Below are positions 5,005-6,635 of a DNA stretch of 6,635 nt, piece after piece. The notes beneath the pieces were generated by a model, which was not told the DNA's origin, did not search any database, and was given only the letters and a program-made list of their open reading frames with translations. Positions within the stretch are counted from its first letter, which is position 1. Each line of letters begins with the position of its first letter. The position numbers and the translations under genes were made by a program. This stretch comes from Bacteroidales bacterium UBA1628. Its GTDB lineage: Bacteria > Bacteroidota > Bacteroidia > Bacteroidales > UBA932. The stretch lies in assembly GCA_002321335.1 (NCBI GenBank), contig DCMG01000089.1, positions 1-6,635 on the forward strand. The letters are read 5' to 3'.

Positions 5005-5487
5005 ATGAAAACAGTAAAACTGGACATTAATTATACTGAATATTCCTCCATCAACGAGATGGACCCACAGGACATTGAGCTCGTGAACGCTGCCATCGAG
5101 GCTCAGAAAGGATCTTACGCTCCGTATTCGACATTCAATGTAGGGGCTGCGCTTCGCTTGGAGGATGGCACAATCGTGAAAGGGGCCAATCAGGAGAACG
5201 CCGCCTATCCGTCCGGACTTTGCGCCGAGAGGACGGCGATGTTCGCCGCCGGCGCCAACAACCCTGGCAAGGCAATGCTTTCGCTCGCCATTGTCGGAGG
5301 CTTCAATGGTTCCCTCAGCGAGACTCCATGTTCGCCTTGCGGAGCATGCCGTCAGGTGATGGCCGAGTATCAGACTTTGTCCGGCCGTCCGATGAACGTG
5401 ATCATGTTCGGAACGAAAAAAACGTGGAAATTTGACAAAGTTGACGACATACTTCCATTCATTTTTGACAGTTTCAACGAAAAGTAG
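5005..5487 (+). CDS. cdd: Cytidine deaminase
   Basis: A 160-residue cytoplasmic enzyme that hydrolytically deaminates cytidine and deoxycytidine to uridine and deoxyuridine in pyrimidine salvage. It has the small homotetrameric CDA fold. YAPYSTFNVGAAL (38-50) and GANQENAAYPSGLCAERTAMFAA (60-82) form the substrate pocket. The zinc site is C73 with catalytic E75 (CAE motif) plus C112 and C115 in PCGACRQ (111-117). Three cysteine ligands are typical of the tetrameric class. Length is slightly above the usual 130-140 residues because of an N-terminal extension of about 20 residues before the first helix. No Shine-Dalgarno is visible, as usual in Bacteroidota. Its last 24 bases contain the -33 box of the ffs promoter, so changes at its C-terminus are constrained on both counts. 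Confidence 0.95.
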   Translation: MKTVKLDINYTEYSSINEMDPQDIELVNAAIEAQKGSYAPYSTFNVGAALRLEDGTIVKGANQENAAYPSGLCAERTAMFAAGANNPGKAMLSLAIVGGFNGSLSETPCSPCGACRQVMAEYQTLSGRPMNVIMFGTKKTWKFDKVDDILPFIFDSFNEK

Positions 5488-5495
5488 TATATTTG
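5464..5495 (+). promoter_or_regulatory. ffs promoter embedded in the 3' end of cdd
   Basis: TTTG (5464-5467), a 20-nt spacer, then TATATTTG (5488-5495), an exact TAnnTTTG box starting one base after the cdd stop codon (5485-5487). The predicted start is at about 5499-5502, the 5' end of the SRP RNA. Confidence 0.75.
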
Positions 5496-5501
5496 CAGTC
5501 A

Positions 5502-5598
5502 GGGAAAGTCGTACACGACCAGCTCCCTCTGAATTCCCCCAGGGTCGGAAGGCAGCAAGGGTAGGAGGTCGTAGCGGTGCGATGTACTAAGCTTTCCC
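5502..5598 (+). ncRNA. ffs: Signal recognition particle RNA, small bacterial (4.5S) type
   Basis: A hairpin RNA of about 97 nt that binds Ffh and, with FtsY, targets membrane proteins co-translationally. The conserved apical domain is clear: CAGGGTCGGAAGGCAGCAAG, with the GGAA tetraloop and the asymmetric internal loop recognised by the Ffh M domain, followed by GGTAGGAGGTCGTAGCGGTG. The ends pair as GGGAAAG (5502-5508) with CTTTCCC (5592-5598), which sets the boundaries. No Alu domain is present, as expected for the short bacterial form. It has its own promoter overlapping the end of cdd and a T-tract at its 3' end. The exact ends are inferred from pairing. Confidence 0.95.
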
Positions 5599-5605
5599 TT
5601 TTTTT
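5591..5605 (+). terminator. ffs terminator (closing stem plus T-tract)
   Basis: The 3' strand of the SRP RNA closing helix, CTTTCCC, runs directly into seven T residues (5599-5605). The RNA helix itself therefore appears to serve as the terminator stem. Confidence 0.7.
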
Positions 5606-5718
5606 CATTGCGTTCAATAAGTTCATTGTTCATGGAACTTCGGCAAACTCGGCGGCCGGACACATGACTTTTGGACTTGATCTAGATTCACTGTCGATAG
5701 CGAAAAAGACGATGGCGA

Positions 5719-5772
5719 AAAAAATATAATTCCAAATTTAGGTGACGCGCTAAATTTGAAATTATATTTTTT
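5719..5772 (-). terminator. 54-bp AT-rich inverted repeat, probable bidirectional terminator
   Basis: Two 23-bp arms (5719-5741 and 5750-5772) pair with one mismatch around the 8-nt loop GTGACGCG. The arms are almost entirely A/T, with six A at one end and six T at the other, so either strand ends in a U-tract. It lies 57 nt beyond the stop of the minus-strand metallochaperone gene and fits as its terminator. The stem is unusually long and poor in GC for a rho-independent terminator, so a small palindromic insertion is an alternative. The remaining sequence from 5606 to 5829 shows no gene. Confidence 0.6.
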
Positions 5773-5829
5773 CTGCGTTCGCAATTAGGCTATTTCATTC
5801 AAAATCAATGTTATTCAACGAACGGGCAA

Positions 5830-6635
5830 CTATTCCACAAGGCAGGAGTCCATCAGATCGGCAATCTGTTTGCGGTCAAGGTTCTGGCCGATGAAGACTA
5901 TCTTGACCATGCGGTCGCCATAGACCGGATCCCAGTCCTTGCGGAGATTCTTGTCCCGGCGCATCATCTCTTGAAGCTGGTCTTCAGGCATCGTGGCGAA
6001 CCAAAGACCGGCGTCCTTGATGGATTTCTGAACACCGGACTGCTCGAAGAGGTAGCATTTGTCTTTCTCGTCGGCGAAGTAGCACAAACCCTTGGCACGG
6101 ATGACATTCTTCGGCCATTTCTTAGACACGAGCCAGTCGAACTTGTTGATGTCCAAAGGCTGACGGCGATAATAGACGAAAGTGCCGATGTTGTATTCCT
6201 CGACCTCGCCGCCCTCGTGGTCGTGATGATGGTGATGCTCGTGGTCGTGTCCTTCATGGTGGTCATGTCCTTCTTCCTCGTGATGTTCATGGTCGTGTTC
6301 ATCTTCGTCATTTTCCGGCTCGTTTCCTTCACCCTCTATGGCATTGATCCATGCAGCTGAGGTGGCAGTCTTGTCGAAATCGAACATCTTGGTGTTCAAT
6401 AGTTTGTCGAGATCAATGTCACCATAGTCGCACTCGAATATAGTCACCTTAGGGTTCAGAGCCTTCACAATGCTCCGTACCCTGCCGAGCTCCTCAGGCT
6501 TCACCTCGGAGGCCTTGTTCAGAAGCACGATGTTACAGAACTCAATCTGCTGAATCACAAGGTTCTCAAGGTCATCCTCTTCCAGATTATCTTTCTTCAG
6601 GGCATCTCCGCATGCGAACTCGCTCTGCATCCTCA
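5830..6635 (-). CDS. COG0523/CobW-family GTP-dependent metallochaperone, C-terminal part (5' end outside window)
   Basis: About 268 C-terminal codons of a G3E-family P-loop GTPase of COG0523. These use GTP to deliver or sequester metals, often zinc, cobalt or iron. The Walker A and the metal-binding CxCC motif lie outside the window. Visible are SEFACGDAL, the helix QQIEFCNIVLLNK with the base-recognition motif as NKAS (NKxD expected), and FECDYGDIDLDKLL. Next comes a metal-binding stretch with 15 His in 29 residues (111-139, numbering from the ATG at 6630). The CobW C-terminal domain follows (IGTFVYYRRQPLDINKF to MVKIVFIGQNLDRKQIADLMDSCL). The ATG at 6628-6630 is not taken as the start because the frame is open upstream and the GTPase core would be missing. 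The metal is unknown; the His-rich insert suggests Zn, Ni or Co. A Zur site upstream, if present, would be beyond the edge. Confidence 0.9.
   Translation of the reverse strand, partial: RMQSEFACGDALKKDNLEEDDLENLVIQQIEFCNIVLLNKASEVKPEELGRVRSIVKALNPKVTIFECDYGDIDLDKLLNTKMFDFDKTATSAAWINAIEGEGNEPENDEDEHDHEHHEEEGHDHHEGHDHEHHHHHDHEGGEVEEYNIGTFVYYRRQPLDINKFDWLVSKKWPKNVIRAKGLCYFADEKDKCYLFEQSGVQKSIKDAGLWFATMPEDQLQEMMRRDKNLRKDWDPVYGDRMVKIVFIGQNLDRKQIADLMDSCLVE

Noticed and set aside
5664..5729. 21-codon open frame downstream of ffs (MTFGLDLDSLSIAKK...)
   Set aside because: No promoter or ribosome-binding context, too short to judge, and it ends inside the AT-rich hairpin.
5971..6360. Plus-strand open frame with a hydrophobic, Val/Met-rich stretch resembling a membrane protein
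   Set aside because: The hydrophobic run is the antisense of the His/Asp/Glu-rich tract of the metallochaperone, which is the real gene.

Overview
The window looks like chromosomal DNA of a Bacteroidota bacterium, most likely a Bacteroidales member. Five or six promoters match the Bacteroidota sigma-ABfr pattern (TTG or TTTG, an 18-20 nt spacer, then TAnnTTTG). Shine-Dalgarno sequences are essentially absent, and several proteins have the form typical of that phylum. I cannot name a genus from the sequence.

Layout from left to right: the 3' end of a phosphohexomutase gene (+); a 19-bp tandem palindromic repeat; a GNAT acetyltransferase (+); about 190 nt of unexplained DNA; a terminator and tRNA-Thr(CGU) (-); a BaiN/HI0933-type flavoprotein (+); mnmA, the tRNA 2-thiouridylase (-), convergent with the flavoprotein gene and only 1 nt from it; a divergent, interlocked promoter region; cdd, cytidine deaminase (+); ffs, the small SRP RNA (+), with its promoter inside the end of cdd; a 54-bp AT-rich hairpin; and the C-terminal part of a COG0523/CobW metallochaperone with a histidine-rich stretch (-), cut by the window edge. 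The genes are housekeeping loci with their own promoters rather than one operon. Loose themes are tRNA decoding (tRNA-Thr, MnmA), pyrimidine salvage (Cdd) and protein targeting (ffs).

The most notable signal is a repeat family that crosses the coding boundary. A 25-bp palindromic core occurs exactly both between genes (413-437) and inside mnmA (3848-3872). Both copies are preceded by tandem units that begin with the same 10-bp head. The intergenic array has a 19-bp period, which is not a multiple of three. The array in mnmA has a 21-bp period, so it adds seven codons per unit and keeps the frame. It encodes a (VTExxSS)n-VTEPVEVT segment inside an unusually large insertion in MnmA (501 aa against about 360-370 usual). 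A diverged relative of the core may lie inside an extra low-complexity segment of the flavoprotein. The GNAT protein also has an insertion, inside its acetyl-CoA pyrophosphate-binding loop. Together these suggest REP-like elements that invade and are tolerated in conserved genes. No transposase that could mobilise them is in the window.
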